Source: Dyella sp. A6
Lineage (GTDB): Bacteria; Pseudomonadota; Gammaproteobacteria; Xanthomonadales; Rhodanobacteraceae
Direction: 5' to 3'
NCBI RefSeq assembly: GCF_036320485.1
Contig: NZ_CP132911.1
Span: forward strand, 124,001 to 188,000
Length of the DNA: 64,000 bases
Shown here: piece by piece, positions 34,269 to 43,157 of the stretch
Numbering within the stretch: the stretch's first letter is position 1
How the letters are laid out: each line of letters starts with the position of its first letter
Notes under the pieces: model-generated
Told to the model about the DNA's origin: nothing
The model's input: only the letters and a program-made list of their open reading frames with translations
Databases searched by the model: none
Position numbers and translations under genes: made by a program

Positions 34269-36143
34269 ATGAGCCAGTTCGCCCTGTTCGGCAAGCGCCG
34301 CTTCGCACCGTTCTTCTGGACACAGGCGCTGGGCGCGTTCAACGACAATGCGTTCCGCAATGCATTGTTGATGCTGGTGGCGTTCCAGATGGGGCTGAAC
34401 GATCACACTGCGGCGATCTACACCAATTTCGCGCCGGCGCTGTTCATCCTGCCGTTCTTCCTGTTCTCGGCGTCGGCCGGGCAACTGGCGGAGAAGTTCG
34501 AGAAGACGCGCATCATCCGCTGGGTGAAGCTGTTCGAGATCACCGCGATGGCCGTGGCCGCCACCGGCTTCGTCACCCACCACATCGCGCTGCTGCTGGT
34601 CGTGCTGTTCATGATGGGCGTGCATTCCACTGTATTCGGGCCGATCAAATACGCGATCCTGCCGCAGGCGCTCAAGCCGGGCGAGCTGCTCGGCGGCAAC
34701 GGTCTGGTGGAGATGGGCACCCAGCTGGCGATGCTGATCGGCATGATCGCTGGTAACGCGCTGATGCGGATCGCCGGCATCGGGCCGTGGCTGGCTTCGG
34801 GGGCGACGATCGCAGTGGCGGTGGCGGGCTATCTGAGCAGCCGTTCGATCCCGCCCGCGCCGGCTACCGCGCCGGACCTGAAGTTCAACTGGAACCCGTT
34901 CGGCGAAACGGCGCGGGTGGTACGCATCACCCACGAAGACCGCGCGGTGTGGAACGCGGTCCTGGGCATTTCGTGGTTCTGGTTCTTCGGCACCGTGCTG
35001 ATTGCGCAGTTGCCTATCTACACGCGCGAAACGCTGGGTGGCGACGGCTCGGTCTATACCCTGGTGCTCACGCTGTTCTCGGTGGGCAGCGGTATCGGCG
35101 CATTGCTGTGCGAGAAGCTGTCGGGGCGGCGAGTGGAGATCGGGCTGGTGCCGCTGGGCGCGTTCGGGCTGACCGTGTTCGGGGTGGATCTGTACCTGGC
35201 GCGGCACGGCATGACGAGCGTGCGTGGACTGGACTGGCTGGCCTTCCTGAAGGAAGCCGGTAGCCTGCGCCTGGTGTTGGACCTGACCATGATCGGCGTG
35301 TTCGCCGGGCTCTACGTGGTGCCGCTGTTCGCCTACGTGCAGGCGCGCGCGCCACGCGAAAAGCTGTCGCGCATCATTGCCGGCAACAACATCATGAACG
35401 CGCTGCTGATCGTGGCGGCGGCGGGGTTTGGTCTCGGACTGGGGTGGCTTGGGCTGGATGCATCGCAGATCTTCCTGGCCGCTGCTGTGCTCAACGTGCT
35501 GGTGGCGGCATACATCTTCACCCTGGTGCCGGAATTCCTGCTGCGCTTCACCACGTGGGTTCTGGTGAACACCTTGTATCGGGTGCGCGTGGACGGCATG
35601 CAGCATGTTCCCGAGCAGGGCCCGGCCCTGCTGGTGTGCAATCACGTCAGCTACGTGGATGCCCTGCTGCTGATGGCCAACCTGCCTCGCCCGGCGCGCT
35701 TCGTCATGTACTACCGCATTTTCAACATACCGGTGCTGCGCTTCCTGTTCCGTACCGCGCGGGCGATCCCGATCGCGGGACAGAAGGAAGACCCGCAGAT
35801 ACTGCACGACGCCTATGCGGCGATCGACGCGGCGCTGGCCGATGGCGAGCTGGTGTGCATCTTTCCCGAGGGCGGGCTGACGCGCGATGGCGGCGTCGCG
35901 CCGTTCCGTCCGGGCGTCGAGAAGATTCTGGAGCAACGTCCCGTGCCGGTGGTGCCGATGGCGCTGCGCGGGCTGTGGGGCAGCATGTGGAGCCGGCGCG
36001 ACTCGGTGCTGCGCCGCGCGCGCCTGCCGCGACGCTTCCGCGCGCGGGTGGAAGTGGTGGTGGATGTGCCGGTGGCGCCATCGCAGGCCAGCGCCGCCGC
36101 ACTGGAGCAGCGGGTACGCGAACTGCGCGGCAGCATGGCCTGA
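34269..36143 (+). CDS. MFS lysophospholipid transporter fused to 1-acylglycerol-phosphate acyltransferase (LplT-PlsC type)
   Basis: 624 residues. Residues 1-420 form about 12 transmembrane helices of the MFS/LplT type (ALGAFNDNAFRNALLMLVAF, FGPIKYAILPQAL). Residues about 430-620 are a PlsC acyltransferase with the HX4D motif in LVCNHVSYVDALLLM and the FPEGGLTRDG block. The family remodels phospholipids: lysophospholipid import, then re-acylation. Unlike E. coli Aas there is no AMP-binding domain in this protein. Both parts look intact. Confidence 0.88.
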   Translation: MSQFALFGKRRFAPFFWTQALGAFNDNAFRNALLMLVAFQMGLNDHTAAIYTNFAPALFILPFFLFSASAGQLAEKFEKTRIIRWVKLFEITAMAVAATGFVTHHIALLLVVLFMMGVHSTVFGPIKYAILPQALKPGELLGGNGLVEMGTQLAMLIGMIAGNALMRIAGIGPWLASGATIAVAVAGYLSSRSIPPAPATAPDLKFNWNPFGETARVVRITHEDRAVWNAVLGISWFWFFGTVLIAQLPIYTRETLGGDGSVYTLVLTLFSVGSGIGALLCEKLSGRRVEIGLVPLGAFGLTVFGVDLYLARHGMTSVRGLDWLAFLKEAGSLRLVLDLTMIGVFAGLYVVPLFAYVQARAPREKLSRIIAGNNIMNALLIVAAAGFGLGLGWLGLDASQIFLAAAVLNVLVAAYIFTLVPEFLLRFTTWVLVNTLYRVRVDGMQHVPEQGPALLVCNHVSYVDALLLMANLPRPARFVMYYRIFNIPVLRFLFRTARAIPIAGQKEDPQILHDAYAAIDAALADGELVCIFPEGGLTRDGGVAPFRPGVEKILEQRPVPVVPMALRGLWGSMWSRRDSVLRRARLPRRFRARVEVVVDVPVAPSQASAAALEQRVRELRGSMA

Positions 36144-36214
36144 GCCGGCTCTGGAGGCTTCCGCACCAACCCGCGGTGCGCGCGGTCAGGAAACCCTGGC
36201 GGATGCTGGCGAGG

Positions 36215-37084
36215 TCAGCGCCACCAGCCGGCGATCACGATCAGTGCCACCACGCTCAGCCACACCAGCAAGGCGCGCAGCAGGGCTGAGCGCAGGCGGC
36301 GCAGCTCGAACAGGGTGTCGACCCGCTCCTCGACATAACCGTCGCCGCCCTCGATGTCGCTGAGGATGTCGGCCCGCGCCGCGTCGGCCAGGAAGCCCGG
36401 ACCCTGGCGGTACCAGTCGTCGGGGCGTGCCAGCTGGTGCCAGCGCCGCCATGCGCTCATCACCGCGTCCCAGTGGCCGACCAGGGCCAGCGTGAACACC
36501 AGCAGCTGGGCAGGCAGCCAGTCCAGGATATTGGCGAACTGGCGGGCGGCGCTGTACGCGCCCGGATCCAGGCCCAGGCGGTCGTCGCGGCCCAGCGTGC
36601 GCGTGAGCCGATACAGCAGCGCGCCGGTCGGGCCGAGCAGGAAGAACCACAGCAGCACGCCGAAGCGGCGACGCAGCGCGGCGTTGGCGACAGCTTCGCC
36701 GAGCGCGTCCACGCGCCAGGCCACCGTTTCGCCATGTTCGCCAAGCGCCTGTGCCGCGGCCTCGCGGCTGGCGCCGTCGGGCGCGCGCAGGATCGCTTCC
36801 AGATCCGCTTCGTAGGCATGCGGGCCGAAGCAGAACAGCAGCACGGCCAGCGCGAACAGCAACTGCAGCAGGTCGCTCAGCGGAAACCGCCCGAGCAGCC
36901 AGATCACCAGCAGGCAGAGTGCCAGCGGCAGCAACAGTGCGAGCACCACCCGGCCGATGCCGCTGGTATCGGAGATCTGCGCGACCCAGCGGCGGAAGCC
37001 GCCATCGCCACGCCAGCAGGCGAGACGCGGCTGCAGATGCAACAGTCCGAGTGCGATGAGTGCGACGAGCAGGCGAATGGCCAT
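36215..37084 (-). CDS. ampE: AmpE-family inner-membrane protein
   Basis: 289 residues with four or five transmembrane helices and a conserved cytoplasmic loop (VAWRVDALGEAVANAALRR, RRFGVLLWFFLLGPTGALLY, FANILDWLPAQLL). These are features of AmpE/CobD-like proteins (PF17113), the membrane partner of AmpD in the beta-lactamase regulation locus of enterobacteria. Neither ampD nor ampC is in the window, so a role in beta-lactam signalling is not supported by context. It is convergent with the LplT-PlsC gene. Confidence 0.82.
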   Translation of the reverse strand: MAIRLLVALIALGLLHLQPRLACWRGDGGFRRWVAQISDTSGIGRVVLALLLPLALCLLVIWLLGRFPLSDLLQLLFALAVLLFCFGPHAYEADLEAILRAPDGASREAAAQALGEHGETVAWRVDALGEAVANAALRRRFGVLLWFFLLGPTGALLYRLTRTLGRDDRLGLDPGAYSAARQFANILDWLPAQLLVFTLALVGHWDAVMSAWRRWHQLARPDDWYRQGPGFLADAARADILSDIEGGDGYVEERVDTLFELRRLRSALLRALLVWLSVVALIVIAGWWR

Positions 37085-37150
37085 GACGAGGGAGACTCCT
37101 GGGTTGCCCGCATTGTAAGCGAGCCACCACCCTGCGCGAGGGAGCGTTGG

Positions 37151-37912
37151 TCAATCGCCGCGCATGACCGCCTGCACGGCGGCGTGTACCGCCGCCGAGT
37201 TGCCGTCCGGGCTCTGGTGCGGGCCGCAGCCGTCCGCCTCGAGCAGGCGATCGATCTGCGGGGCGCTGTCGTTGCCCTGGTGTCGCATGTCCTGCTGTTC
37301 GGCATAGCAGTCCTGCGCCCTGCCGATCGCGTGGACGACTTGTTTGAAGCTGGGCGCTGGCGCACGCAGCTGTAGGCCGGGACTGGGCGGCGCATCGTCC
37401 ATGCCGGGCAGGCGGATCAGCGGTTCGCGGTGTCGTGCGGCCTGGAGTTCTTGTGCGAAGTTGCCGGGGCGGTAGGTCAGTCGCGGATTCGCCGGCGTTG
37501 TCGGAGCGGCGATGGACGGTGCCGGAATGACGGTTGTGGTTGCCGGGGTGGATGGTACGTGCACGGATTGCAGGCCCACACGGCGGGCGATTCGTCGCCG
37601 ATGTGGCGCAGCATGACGGGAGGGAGAGTGTGCACGCGGCTGCAGAGGCAGCAGTCGTGGCCGGATGAAGGTGATCTGCAGTGCCTCGTCATTGCGACGC
37701 GAAAGGGTACCGGCATGCCGGCTGCTGCGCAGCGGAGTGGGTGACCATGTCAGCAGCCTTGCGGCCAGACCGAGATGCAGCGAGAGCACGATTCCCAGCA
37801 CGATGCCCCGGCCCACCGCGCCGCGCCAGGATGTGGCTGTGCGCGAGGTGGAGCGGTCGGTCTCGCTGGTTTCCCTGTCGGGCCATCCTCGTTGATCGTG
37901 CCCCTGCGCCAT
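37151..37912 (-). CDS. Uncharacterised protein with one transmembrane helix
   Basis: 253 residues; GGAAG precedes the ATG. Residues about 32-55 (GRGIVLGIVLSLHLGLAARLL) form one transmembrane segment. The following region is basic (RRRIARRVG), then Pro/Thr-rich (residues about 120-145), and the C-terminus has two cysteines near QDCYAEQ and DGCGPH. The layout resembles TonB-like linkers but no TonB C-terminal motif is seen. I do not recognise a family. It lies 66 bases upstream of ampE on the same strand. Confidence 0.65.
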   Translation of the reverse strand: MAQGHDQRGWPDRETSETDRSTSRTATSWRGAVGRGIVLGIVLSLHLGLAARLLTWSPTPLRSSRHAGTLSRRNDEALQITFIRPRLLPLQPRAHSPSRHAAPHRRRIARRVGLQSVHVPSTPATTTVIPAPSIAAPTTPANPRLTYRPGNFAQELQAARHREPLIRLPGMDDAPPSPGLQLRAPAPSFKQVVHAIGRAQDCYAEQQDMRHQGNDSAPQIDRLLEADGCGPHQSPDGNSAAVHAAVQAVMRGD

Positions 37913-38014
37913 GTCGCTTCCGTTTGCGGCTTGTCCGGATCGGACAGCCGATGCCAGGGCGAGTTCAGTGTGCGCCGGGGTTGCGTTGTCGATAGGGCTC
38001 GACGCTTCCCTCGG

Positions 38015-38299
38015 CTACAGGCCGACACCACCGTAAGGCATGCGCTTCAGATGGATGTTATGGGCAAGGCGGATCATCGGCCGGACTAGTAGCTGCGCGC
38101 TGCCGGCGATGAACAGCCAGGTCCCGAATGTGACCCATGCGCTGGACAGGAACATGATGCTGCCGATCAGGAACCAGGTGCCGACGCACAGATCGTTGAG
38201 GATGCTCAGCACCTCGTAGCGCCGACGGATGATCATCTCATCGCGTCCGATGGTGAACGTCAGCGGGCGATCCTGGTCGGTCGGGGTTGCTGCGGGCAT
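38015..38299 (-). CDS. YrhK-domain small membrane protein
   Basis: 94 residues from the ATG at 38299, chosen because AAGGAGG lies seven bases upstream; an in-frame start at 38341 has none. Two hydrophobic helices (DLCVGTWFLIGSIMFLSS and FGTWLFIAGSAQLLVRP) are followed by a basic tail. The pattern matches the YrhK domain, found in small membrane proteins of unknown function. The ribosome-binding site lies inside the short gap after nudC, so the gene is probably co-transcribed with it. Confidence 0.8.
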   Translation of the reverse strand: MPAATPTDQDRPLTFTIGRDEMIIRRRYEVLSILNDLCVGTWFLIGSIMFLSSAWVTFGTWLFIAGSAQLLVRPMIRLAHNIHLKRMPYGGVGL

Positions 38300-38330
38300 G
38301 GGCGGACCTCCTTGGTCACATGCGTAAGTT

Positions 38331-39302
38331 TCAGCAGGCAAGCGCGGTTTTGGCGATGCGTTGCGCCATTTCCGCTCCGGCGCGCTCGCGCAACCAGTGC
38401 ATGATCAGTTGCCAGGATACCGACACGGGTGAAGAGAGGGTCAGCTGCCCATGCTCGATGCCGTCGAGCAGTTCCTGTGGCGTGAACCAGCGTGCGTCCT
38501 CCAGTTCGCCATCGCGCCGTTCGATGCGCCGGTCGCGTGCCGTTGCCGTGAAACCCAGCATCAGCGAGGCGGGGAACGGCCAGGGTTGCGAGGAGTGGTA
38601 GTGCACTTCGTCGACGATGACGCCCGATTCCTCGGCCACCTCGCGGCGCACGGCGTCTTCTAGCGCCTCGCCCGGCTCGACGAAACCAGCCAAGGTGGAG
38701 TAGCGGCCGGGAGGCCAGCTGGTCTGGCGACCCAGCAGGCAGGCACCCTCGTGTTCCACGATCACGATCATCGCGGCATCGGTGCGCGGAAAGTGCAGTC
38801 GGCCGCAGGTAGCCTGGGTGCATTGCAGGCGATGCCCCGAGGAAACCCGGCGCAGCGGAGCTCCGCAGCGTGCGCAGTGGCGAGTTTCCTGGTGCCAGTG
38901 GGCCAGGCCCTTGGCGTAGGCGAACAAGCCGGCTTCATCGGCCGGCAGTAGCAGGCCGACTGCGCGCAGGCCGGCGCGTCGCGCGTCGAGCGCAGTTTCC
39001 AGCGCGCCGGCCTGGGCGTCGTCGTCCACGGTCAGCAGGAACAATGGGCGACCATCGACCAGACCGAGCAGACTGGCCTCGTGGCCATCCAGCCAGCGCT
39101 CACGTTCGTGGCCATCAAGCCAGCGTAAGGCGTCGCGATTGTTGTGCAGGAAGGCGGCGCCGTGGGCGTCGAGCAGCAACCAGCGCGCGTGCGGCGATTC
39201 GCTCTGGGCAGCCACCCACGCGCTGTCGTCGCGCCGTTCGGCTACGCGGTCGAGGATCAGACTGAGTCCGGCGAAGGTGTTGGGCGTGGTCGTCGCGGCC
39301 AT
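38331..39302 (-). CDS. nudC: NADH pyrophosphatase / NAD-capped RNA hydrolase
   Basis: 323 residues. The zinc ribbon is CARCGAP then CTQATCGR (four Cys), and the Nudix box follows as GFVEPGEALEDAVRREVAEE. The NudC-specific SQPWPFPASLM motif is present. The enzyme cleaves NADH and removes NAD caps from RNA. It lies 28 bases downstream of erpA on the same strand, and the YrhK gene follows within 32 bases. Confidence 0.94.
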   Translation of the reverse strand: MAATTTPNTFAGLSLILDRVAERRDDSAWVAAQSESPHARWLLLDAHGAAFLHNNRDALRWLDGHERERWLDGHEASLLGLVDGRPLFLLTVDDDAQAGALETALDARRAGLRAVGLLLPADEAGLFAYAKGLAHWHQETRHCARCGAPLRRVSSGHRLQCTQATCGRLHFPRTDAAMIVIVEHEGACLLGRQTSWPPGRYSTLAGFVEPGEALEDAVRREVAEESGVIVDEVHYHSSQPWPFPASLMLGFTATARDRRIERRDGELEDARWFTPQELLDGIEHGQLTLSSPVSVSWQLIMHWLRERAGAEMAQRIAKTALAC

Positions 39303-39330
39303 GCGTCGCTCGGCGTCAGGAGGATAGGAA

Positions 39331-39699
39331 TCAGGTGGAGAACGACGAGCCGCAGCCGCAGGTCGTCTTCGCGTTCGGGTTGCGTATCACGAACTGCGCG
39401 CCACTGAGGTTTTCGCTGTAATCGATCTCGGCGCCGACCAGGTATTGCAGCGACAGCGGATCGACCAGCAGGGTGACGCCCTCGCGTTGCAGTGCGAAGT
39501 CGTCTTCGGCCTGGGCCTCGTCGAAGGTGAAGCCGTACTGGAAGCCCGAGCAGCCGCCGCCGGTGATGTACACGCGCAGTTTCAGCTCGGGATTGCCTTC
39601 CTCGGCGATCAGCTCGTGGACCTTGTGCGCGGCGGCCTCGGTGAACACCAGCGGAGCGCCGGCCTGGCGGTAATCGGGAATGGGGACGATGGTTTCCAT
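39331..39699 (-). CDS. erpA: Iron-sulfur cluster insertion protein ErpA
   Basis: 122 residues, A-type carrier. The three cluster-binding cysteines are in [11 protein letters not shown] and TTCGCGSSF. The first residues ([10 protein letters not shown]) are variable and the rest matches the family throughout. It delivers 4Fe-4S clusters to apo-proteins. It is in a minus-strand run between bactofilin and nudC; the gap to bactofilin is 98 bases. Confidence 0.94.
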   Translation of the reverse strand: METIVPIPDYRQAGAPLVFTEAAAHKVHELIAEEGNPELKLRVYITGGGCSGFQYGFTFDEAQAEDDFALQREGVTLLVDPLSLQYLVGAEIDYSENLSGAQFVIRNPNAKTTCGCGSSFST

Positions 39700-39797
39700 C
39701 GGAGGGATATGCGGTTGCCTTGGGCCGAACGCAAGGATAGCGCGATCACCGGTTGGGTACGACGGACCGGCGGCGAGCCGGCCCGTCCGGGCGCGGA

Positions 39798-40247
39798 TCA
39801 GGCAGCCTCAGCTTCGGCAGCTTCGGCAGCTTCGGCCATCGCCGGGGCTGGCAGTTCGCGCGTAGCCTGGCTTTCCTCGGTGTGGGTCATGCGCCCATTG
39901 ACCTGGGCGCCGGCCGTCATTTCCAGGGTGCGGTAGTGCACGTCGCCGGTGATGCGTGCCTGCGCCGCCAGCTCCAGTCGCTCGCTGGCGAACACGTTGC
40001 CATTCACTTCGCCGTTGATCACGGCGTGCGACACATGCACCTCGCCATGGACCTGGCCCTGTTCGCTCAAGGTGAACACGGCATCCTCGCTTTCGGCGCA
40101 GACCGAGCCTTCGATGCGACCATCCAGATGAAGAGCGCCGTTGAAACGGAGGTCGCCGCGGATGACCGTGCCATGCGCGATCAGGCTGGTTTGATGGGCG
40201 CGGCTGCCGGAGCGGGCTGCGGGTTCCTGGCGTTTACGGTTGAGCAT
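39798..40247 (-). CDS. Bactofilin
   Basis: 149 residues starting [10 protein letters not shown]. The core (about 22-125) is the repeating beta-helical bactofilin domain with hydrophobic residues every few positions ([38 protein letters not shown]). Bactofilins polymerise at the inner membrane without nucleotides and place cell-wall or stalk machinery. The C-terminus is an Ala/Glu repeat tail. Its start overlaps the end of the DUF6776 gene by 14 bases, so they are translationally linked. Confidence 0.9.
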   Translation of the reverse strand: MLNRKRQEPAARSGSRAHQTSLIAHGTVIRGDLRFNGALHLDGRIEGSVCAESEDAVFTLSEQGQVHGEVHVSHAVINGEVNGNVFASERLELAAQARITGDVHYRTLEMTAGAQVNGRMTHTEESQATRELPAPAMAEAAEAAEAEAA

Positions 40248-40989
40248 TGGAGTCCCCCTGGGCGACGGTGACATGGCCGGTGAGCGCGTCGCTCCACGTG
40301 ACGGTGCGGGTGACTGCGGTACCGCCGGCCGGATGTGCCTCGACCCGCAGCCGGGTCGGACGAAAATCCGCCGGCAGCACGATCGTGGCATGCAGTTGCT
40401 GGAAATATTTGAAGTCGAAAGGCATACCGTCCTTCTGTGCGGCATCGCCCAGTTTCGACCATGAAAGTTGCGCCACCTTGTCGCCGCGAAGGCCATCGAC
40501 GCTGACTTCGGCGTTTCCACTGGTGTCGCCGTCGCGTTTCAGGCTCTGCGTGAGGCTGACGCTGAGATTCCATGCGTGCGAGCCTGGGACCGGCTGCAGT
40601 TCGACACCCTGCACCTTCAGCCCTTCGTGCGCGGCATTGCTGCCCAGCAGGCGCGAGTAGAAGCCAAGGTCGGCTCTGAGCTCGCTGATCTGTTCGTCGC
40701 GATCGGCCAGGCTCTTGCGCAGCGAGGTGGTGGCGATATTGGTGACCTGCTGCGAGCGCTGCAGGTTGGCGACCTGTTGCTTGAGGTTGTCGTTCTCGGC
40801 ACTGAGGCGTTGCAGCTGCGCCTTGTGGTTGATGATCTCCGGTGCGGCATGGCCACGCAGCAGGCTGACGCCGAAACCCACCACCAGCAAGCTGCCCAGC
40901 CAGGCGGCCCCAAGCAGGAGCTGGCGCCGTCGGTGATTGTCGGCATCGTGCGGGCGTACCACGTAACGCGGTGGCGGTCGTGAGGGCAT
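40234..40989 (-). CDS. DUF6776-type membrane protein with coiled coil
   Basis: 251 residues from MPSRPPPRYV at 40989. Residues about 24-44 form one transmembrane helix (LLLGAAWLGSLLVVGFGVSL), residues about 53-105 a coiled coil (INHKAQLQRLSAENDNLKQQ), and the rest a periplasmic beta-rich domain. The layout matches DUF6776, a family of unknown function found upstream of bactofilin genes in gammaproteobacteria. The overlap with bactofilin suggests that it helps to anchor or cap the filament. Confidence 0.78.
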   Translation of the reverse strand: MPSRPPPRYVVRPHDADNHRRRQLLLGAAWLGSLLVVGFGVSLLRGHAAPEIINHKAQLQRLSAENDNLKQQVANLQRSQQVTNIATTSLRKSLADRDEQISELRADLGFYSRLLGSNAAHEGLKVQGVELQPVPGSHAWNLSVSLTQSLKRDGDTSGNAEVSVDGLRGDKVAQLSWSKLGDAAQKDGMPFDFKYFQQLHATIVLPADFRPTRLRVEAHPAGGTAVTRTVTWSDALTGHVTVAQGDSNAQP

Positions 40990-41164
40990 CGCGACGATCC
41001 AGTGAAAACCGATGGTATAGCGGTGCCGGGACGACAGCGTCAAGGAACCAGGGCACGCTACGGGCAGTGCCGCGGTGTTCCGTGCCCGTCCCGGGCATGT
41101 GTGGCATATCGCTGGCCCGGAGCCTGCCTTACGATCGTCTTTGAGCTTTGAGCGTCGTGTTCGC

Positions 41165-41716
41165 TCAGGCGGCGGCTCGTCCGTTGCCCGGATCGGGCGG
41201 GCGGCGCGGCTGGCTGCCCACGCGCACGCTGAGCAATTCCTCCACCACCGGGGCGAAGTGACGCAAAGCGCGTTCGTATACGCTGCGCTTGAAATTCACC
41301 ACATGGGCAGCGGGATACCAGAAATCGACCCATCGCCACAGGTCGAATTCGGGCTTTTCATGCGCATCAAGACGCAATGCATCTTCCTGGCCGACCAGCC
41401 GCAGCAGGAACCACACCTGCTTCTGGCCGATGCACAGCGGACGCTGGTGCTGACGGACATAGCGGCTGGGCAGGCGATAGCGCAACCAGCCGCGAGTGCT
41501 GGCGACGACTTCGACGTGATGAGGCGCTAAGCCGGTTTCCTCGGCCAGTTCGCGGTACATGGCTTCCAGCGGGGTCTCGTCGCTGCGCATGCCGCCCTGC
41601 GGAAACTGCCATCCGTCCCGATGAACGCGACGCGCCCAGAACAGTTGCCCGTCGCTGTTAAGCAGGACAATGCCCACATTCGGGCGATAGCCATCAGCAT
41701 CGATGATATCGGGCAT
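41165..41716 (-). CDS. rppH: RNA pyrophosphohydrolase
   Basis: 183 residues. The N-terminus reads [18 protein letters not shown], and the Nudix box is [20 protein letters not shown] with the E residues in place. FPQGG just before it and the [16 protein letters not shown] block are RppH-specific. It removes pyrophosphate from 5'-triphosphate mRNA and starts RNA decay. A 175-base gap to the DUF6776 gene separates it from the next gene on the strand. Confidence 0.95.
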   Translation of the reverse strand: MPDIIDADGYRPNVGIVLLNSDGQLFWARRVHRDGWQFPQGGMRSDETPLEAMYRELAEETGLAPHHVEVVASTRGWLRYRLPSRYVRQHQRPLCIGQKQVWFLLRLVGQEDALRLDAHEKPEFDLWRWVDFWYPAAHVVNFKRSVYERALRHFAPVVEELLSVRVGSQPRRPPDPGNGRAAA

Positions 41717-41829
41717 CTAGCCTCCTCGCAGCGCACCAGCCAGCCGGTGATGCGTAACCGGTATGGGACATTTATCCCGATTCAAACACAGCGCGTGAAG
41801 CGCGGGCAAGCCGCCGAGCGCCAAAAAAC

Positions 41830-41858
41830 TTGAATGCCGGCGCCGACACGATTAAACT
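41830..41858 (+). promoter_or_regulatory. Predicted tRNA-Met promoter
   Basis: TTGAAT (41830-41835), 17 bases, then TAAACT (41853-41858), followed by a GC-rich discriminator (GCCGCGCCCGCC) as is common at stringently controlled tRNA promoters. The tRNA starts 62 bases further on. Confidence 0.55.
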
Positions 41859-41920
41859 GCCGCGCCCGCCTGTCGAGATCGCACCTGCGATCGATCCACA
41901 CACAAGCACGGGCACCCCAT

Positions 41921-41997
41921 GGCTATGTAGCTCAGCCGGTTAGAGCACAGCACTCATAATGCTGGGGTCGGTGGTTCGAGTCCACCCATAGCCACCA
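41921..41997 (+). tRNA. metT: tRNA-Met (elongator, anticodon CAU)
   Basis: 77 bases including an encoded CCA. Acceptor GGCTATG pairs with CATAGCC, the D-arm has GCTC/GAGC, and the anticodon loop is CTCATAA. The G1-C72 pair excludes the initiator tRNA, and the sequence closely resembles E. coli metT. It differs from the second CAU tRNA in this window (4149-4221), assigned to Ile2. An integrase remnant starts 37 bases after its 3' end. Confidence 0.93.
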
Positions 41998-42033
41998 GTC
42001 TCTTCTACCTCCTTGAAGTGACTCGCTTTCCTA

Positions 42034-42226
42034 GTGTTGCCGCACCGTTTTGGCCAAGTGCTACAGCGAGTGCTACATCAAGTGCTACACCGCAGAGGGA
42101 AAGTCTTCACCTCCCGCATCGTTGTCCCGCGTGATCTGCAGGGACTGTTGGGCCGTGCGGAGATCTCTGGGCCACGAACCGACGGACTGGGTGCGCAAGC
42201 GTCTTACGCGCGCCCTTTACGGGTAG
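42034..42226 (+). pseudogene. Phage-type integrase remnant, frameshifted and truncated
   Basis: The frame from 42034 contains KVFTSRIVVPRDLQGLLGRAEI, which resembles the N-terminal DUF6538-type region of tyrosine recombinases (a V-P-x-DL-x-LLG-x-xEI pattern). The match continues after a +1 shift at 42161 as RSLGHEPTDWVRKRLTRALYG, then a stop at 42224. Only about 60 residues survive; the core-binding and catalytic domains are gone. The position just after a tRNA 3' end fits an element once integrated at this tRNA gene. Confidence 0.6.
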
Positions 42227-42534
42227 AGAGCCCGGGCAAGCACCAAAGTGAAAGCAACCAGAGGTCGTGACAGGAGTCGACGTATGCCTTTGGCAAATCG
42301 CAAAGTCGAGCGATGCGTTGAACGCCGCACTTCTGGTCAGCCGCAGCCGCGCTGCGGCTTCAAGCATCAAACTCTTGTGCTAGGGTCTCGACTAGAGCAG
42401 GCAATGCGTACGGAATCACGCCATGTTGTCTGCCTCTGTTGGGATGTCGGGGGCACATCGCTTAGTCAAAAGGAGACTGTCCGGTTGGCCGTTTCGGGAA
42501 TCGGGCGTTTGTCAGATTGAATGAGGGATATCCC
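42227..42534. other. Gene-free stretch after the integrase remnant
   Basis: No convincing gene is seen. A frame of 78 codons at 42284-42520 has no family resemblance. An 8-base hairpin (AGCCGCAG at 42339-42346, CTGCGGCT at 42352-42359) lies in it without a T-run. I found no copy of the tRNA-Met 3' end that would mark the far end of an element. Confidence 0.5.
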
Positions 42535-42747
42535 ATGAGCGCATGTTCCATCTCTACCCCCGGCACCGCGCTTCGCATCCATCAGAGTGGTCAGTGCATG
42601 ACCGAGTGCAGCAACGCCACGTTGATTGCACATGCTGTCATCGCGGCTGCCACCTACGCCTCCGTCGGAGCCGCTACCCGTGGGCAGTCCGGCATGAAGG
42701 GCAAGAGCACACCGGTCAGCGTCCGCGTACTACCAGGAATGCCGTGA
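42535..42747 (+). CDS. Possible small protein, hypothetical
   Basis: 70 residues starting MSACSISTPGTALRIHQSGQ, with GAGGG seven bases ahead of the ATG. The middle (LIAHAVIAAATYASVGAAT) is hydrophobic enough for one membrane helix. There is no family that I recognise and no known neighbour to give context. It may equally be a chance frame in a decayed element. Confidence 0.35.
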   Translation: MSACSISTPGTALRIHQSGQCMTECSNATLIAHAVIAAATYASVGAATRGQSGMKGKSTPVSVRVLPGMP

Positions 42748-43157
42748 AGAACCCGGTTGACGGTGTCGACGGTTCGCGATCGTCGTGACAGAAGCATCAG
42801 GGTTGTCCAGTCATCGCCGGACTTCCTTCACGCCCCTAGGTTGTGGGTGTGCCCGATGCGCTTGCTAGGCAAACGTTGAGCATCCAGAAGATGGTGTCAT
42901 GTGCGATGCATGGAATGGGAATGTCCCATGACGTGACCGGCGATGCGGTGCAACGTGCTGGTCCGGGCTGGTGGAGAGTCGTCCAGTGATGTCCGGACGC
43001 AAGGCACGGCGAGGCAGGTTGGGCGATGCAGCAGCCAGTCGACAGCAGCACGATCACGAACGGCAAGCGGCCCTGGTTCGGTGGCACGCAGGAGGAACGC
43101 AAGGTGGCGCTTGGGCCGTTGAAGGACGTCCTGTAAACGTTCAGGGAGGTTGGAAAC
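42748..43157. other. Intergenic stretch with nothing recognisable
   Basis: 410 bases with no gene, tRNA or strong terminator that I can support. A degenerate repeat (GTCCAGTCATCGCCGGAC near 42806, GTCCAGTGATGTCCGGAC near 42982) is the only structure noticed. Confidence 0.4.
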
